A stretch of DNA of 7,255 bases, taken from the NCBI GenBank assembly GCA_002422745.1, contig DITH01000178.1, forward strand, positions 6,169 through 13,423, given 5' to 3'. Under the pieces are notes generated by a model that saw only the letters and a list, made by a program, of their open reading frames with translations, ran no database searches and had not been told where the DNA came from. Shown here piece after piece: positions 6,228-7,255 of the stretch (position 1 is the stretch's first letter; every line of letters starts with the position of its first letter). This DNA comes from Alphaproteobacteria bacterium UBA6189 (GTDB lineage Bacteria > Pseudomonadota > Alphaproteobacteria > Rickettsiales > UBA3002). The translations under genes were made by a program, and so were the position numbers.

Positions 6228-7118
6228 TCAGATCAATTTTGCGTCCTGTAAGGCAGCACGAATTGCCTGCTGGGTCGCGTCGGTCGGCGGCACCAGCGGC
6301 AGACGGATATGGTGAGTGCATTTGCCCATGAGCGCGGCGGCGTATTTCACCGGTACCGGATTGGTTTCGATAAACATGCTGCTGATGAGTGGCACCAACG
6401 GCGCATGGGCTGCACGCGCGCCGGCATAATCCCCGCGAAGGGTGAGTTCCTGTACGGCGGCAGTTTCTTTCGGCATGATGTTTGACACCACCGAAATGAC
6501 CCCCTGCCCGCCCATCGCGTTAAAGCCGACGGCGGTCATGTCCTCGCCCGAAAATAATTGCAGCCGGTCGCCCAGCAGGTGGCGTAGGGTCGCGACGCGG
6601 GCAAGGTCGCCCGTTGCATCCTTCAGCCCGGCGATGGTCGGGCATTGCTCGGCCAGGCGGGCGATGGTCGCATCCGTCATGTTGATGACCGAACGGCCGG
6701 GAATATTATAAATAAAAATCGGCAAGGCGGTGGCGTCGGCAATCGCTTTGAAATGTTGGAACAGTCCCTCTTGCGTCGGCTTGTTATAATAGGGCGTCAC
6801 GACCAGCGCTGCATCGGCGCCGGCTTCTTCCGCGTGGCGGGTGAAATCGATGGCTTCGGCAGTGGCGTTCGAGCCAGTGCCTGCCATTACCTTCACCCGA
6901 CCTTTGGTGGCGCGCACGGTGGCGGCGACGACTTCCTTATGTTCCTCGGGCGTGAGGGTCGGCGATTCGCCCGTCGTGCCACACGGTACCAGGCCATGAA
7001 TGCCCTTGGTGATTTGCCATTCGGTGAACGTTTCGAGCTGCGCGTAATCGACGCCGCTTTCGCTAAGCGGGGTGATCATGGCGGTGTAAGCACCGGTGAA
7101 TGCGGGGTGTTGCGTCAT
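6228..7118 (-). CDS. dapA: 4-hydroxy-tetrahydrodipicolinate synthase DapA
   Basis: The gene encodes 296 residues, close to the usual 290-300. DapA condenses pyruvate with aspartate semialdehyde in the first committed step of the diaminopimelate and lysine pathway, feeding cell wall and protein synthesis in the cytoplasm. The TIM-barrel motifs are complete: GTTGESPTL (47-55, with the Thr pair of the active site), PYYNKP (109-114, Tyr111), IYNIPGRS (136-143, with catalytic Tyr137 and Arg142) and GLKDATGD (164-171, Schiff-base Lys166), followed by SGEDMTAVGFNAMGGQGVISV (190-210). I chose ATG 7118 because the family begins just before FTGAYTAMITPL. An in-frame TTG at 7154 would add 12 unrelated residues and coincides with a likely -35 box. 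It is the first of four minus-strand genes and diverges from a tRNA-Pro gene. No Shine-Dalgarno is seen. Confidence 0.97.
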   Translation of the reverse strand: MTQHPAFTGAYTAMITPLSESGVDYAQLETFTEWQITKGIHGLVPCGTTGESPTLTPEEHKEVVAATVRATKGRVKVMAGTGSNATAEAIDFTRHAEEAGADAALVVTPYYNKPTQEGLFQHFKAIADATALPIFIYNIPGRSVINMTDATIARLAEQCPTIAGLKDATGDLARVATLRHLLGDRLQLFSGEDMTAVGFNAMGGQGVISVVSNIMPKETAAVQELTLRGDYAGARAAHAPLVPLISSMFIETNPVPVKYAAALMGKCTHHIRLPLVPPTDATQQAIRAALQDAKLI

Positions 7119-7126
7119 AGCGCGCC

Positions 7127-7154
7127 ACCATATCGGCTTTCGATGCGCAGTCAA
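7127..7154 (-). promoter_or_regulatory. Candidate dapA promoter
   Basis: On the minus strand, TTGACT (7154-7149, 5 of 6 consensus bases) and TATGGT (7132-7127, 4 of 6) are separated by 16 bases. Only 8 bases lie between the -10 and the dapA ATG at 7118, which puts the expected transcription start at or within a few bases of the start codon. This fits the lack of a ribosome binding site and points to a leaderless or nearly leaderless message. Confidence 0.45.
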
Positions 7155-7195
7155 TCGGCCAATGCACGAGAAACGCAGGCAGGCGACAATGCAGC

Positions 7196-7223
7196 TTGTA
7201 TTTGCGAACTTGGCCCGTATAAC
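7196..7223 (+). promoter_or_regulatory. Candidate promoter of the tRNA-Pro gene
   Basis: TATAAC (7218-7223, 5 of 6 consensus bases) ends 9 bases before the first base of the tRNA, a normal distance for a tRNA promoter. A weaker -35 candidate, TTGTAT (7196-7201), lies 16 bases upstream of it. The -10 is convincing; the -35 is only a partial match. Confidence 0.45.
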
Positions 7224-7232
7224 AGCCGCAGT

Positions 7233-7255
7233 CGGGGAGTAGCGCAGTCTGGTAG
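7233..7255 (+). tRNA. tRNA-Pro, 5' fragment cut by the window edge
   Basis: CGGGGAG, TA, then GCGC and AGTCTGGTAG match the 5' acceptor strand, the linker bases 8-9 and the D arm of a bacterial tRNA. The first base C with a GGGG acceptor strand is typical of tRNA-Pro; initiator tRNA also starts with C but its acceptor strand (CGCGGGG) differs. The anticodon lies beyond the window, so the isoacceptor cannot be given. Confidence 0.8.

Noticed and set aside
7119..7154. dapA start at TTG 7154
   Set aside because: It adds 12 residues not found in DapA, and the TTG is part of a likely -35 box; ATG 7118 fits the family.
1..7255. CRISPR array, insertion sequence, phage or defence system
   Set aside because: No repeated spacer pattern, terminal inverted repeats, transposase, integrase or defence-type domains were seen; the tRNA-Pro at the edge could be an integration site but nothing in view supports it. 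AddB is a housekeeping repair enzyme here.

Overview
The window looks like ordinary chromosomal DNA of an alphaproteobacterium with a GC content of about 60% or more. The evidence is the gene content (AcnA-type aconitase, an alphaproteobacterial-style AddB, a dapA-smpB gene pair) and a perfect TTAA-N7-TTAAC sequence of the kind bound by CtrA, the master cell-cycle and motility regulator of that class. The genus cannot be fixed from the sequence.

Layout, plus strand: positions 1-390 are the last 129 codons of aconitase. A strong ribosome binding site and a small uncharacterised gene (122 codons) follow, and then a type IV pilin-like gene that overlaps the small gene by 8 bases. The pilin-like gene is clearly richer in A+T (rows I counted are 40-45% GC, against 68% in a sampled addB row) and stands alone among housekeeping genes, so it is the most foreign-looking part of the window. 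Its stop codon touches the stop codon of the opposing gene with no base between them (TAA|TTA).

Layout, minus strand (read from right to left): dapA (lysine and peptidoglycan precursor synthesis), smpB (trans-translation), an unrecognised 379-residue protein with two conserved-looking regions joined by a proline-rich linker, and addB (recombination nuclease). The four run in the same direction with gaps of 67-74 bases and could be partly co-transcribed. The CtrA-like site lies directly in front of the 379-residue gene. At the right edge, the first 23 bases of a plus-strand tRNA-Pro diverge from dapA.

No transposase, CRISPR array, toxin-antitoxin pair, phage gene or other obvious new multi-gene system is visible. 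The items most worth following up are the A+T-rich orphan pilin-like gene, the CtrA-like site with its unknown gene, addB without adjacent addA, and promoter spacing that suggests dapA is translated from a leaderless or nearly leaderless message. No gene-free stretch exceeds about 115 bases.
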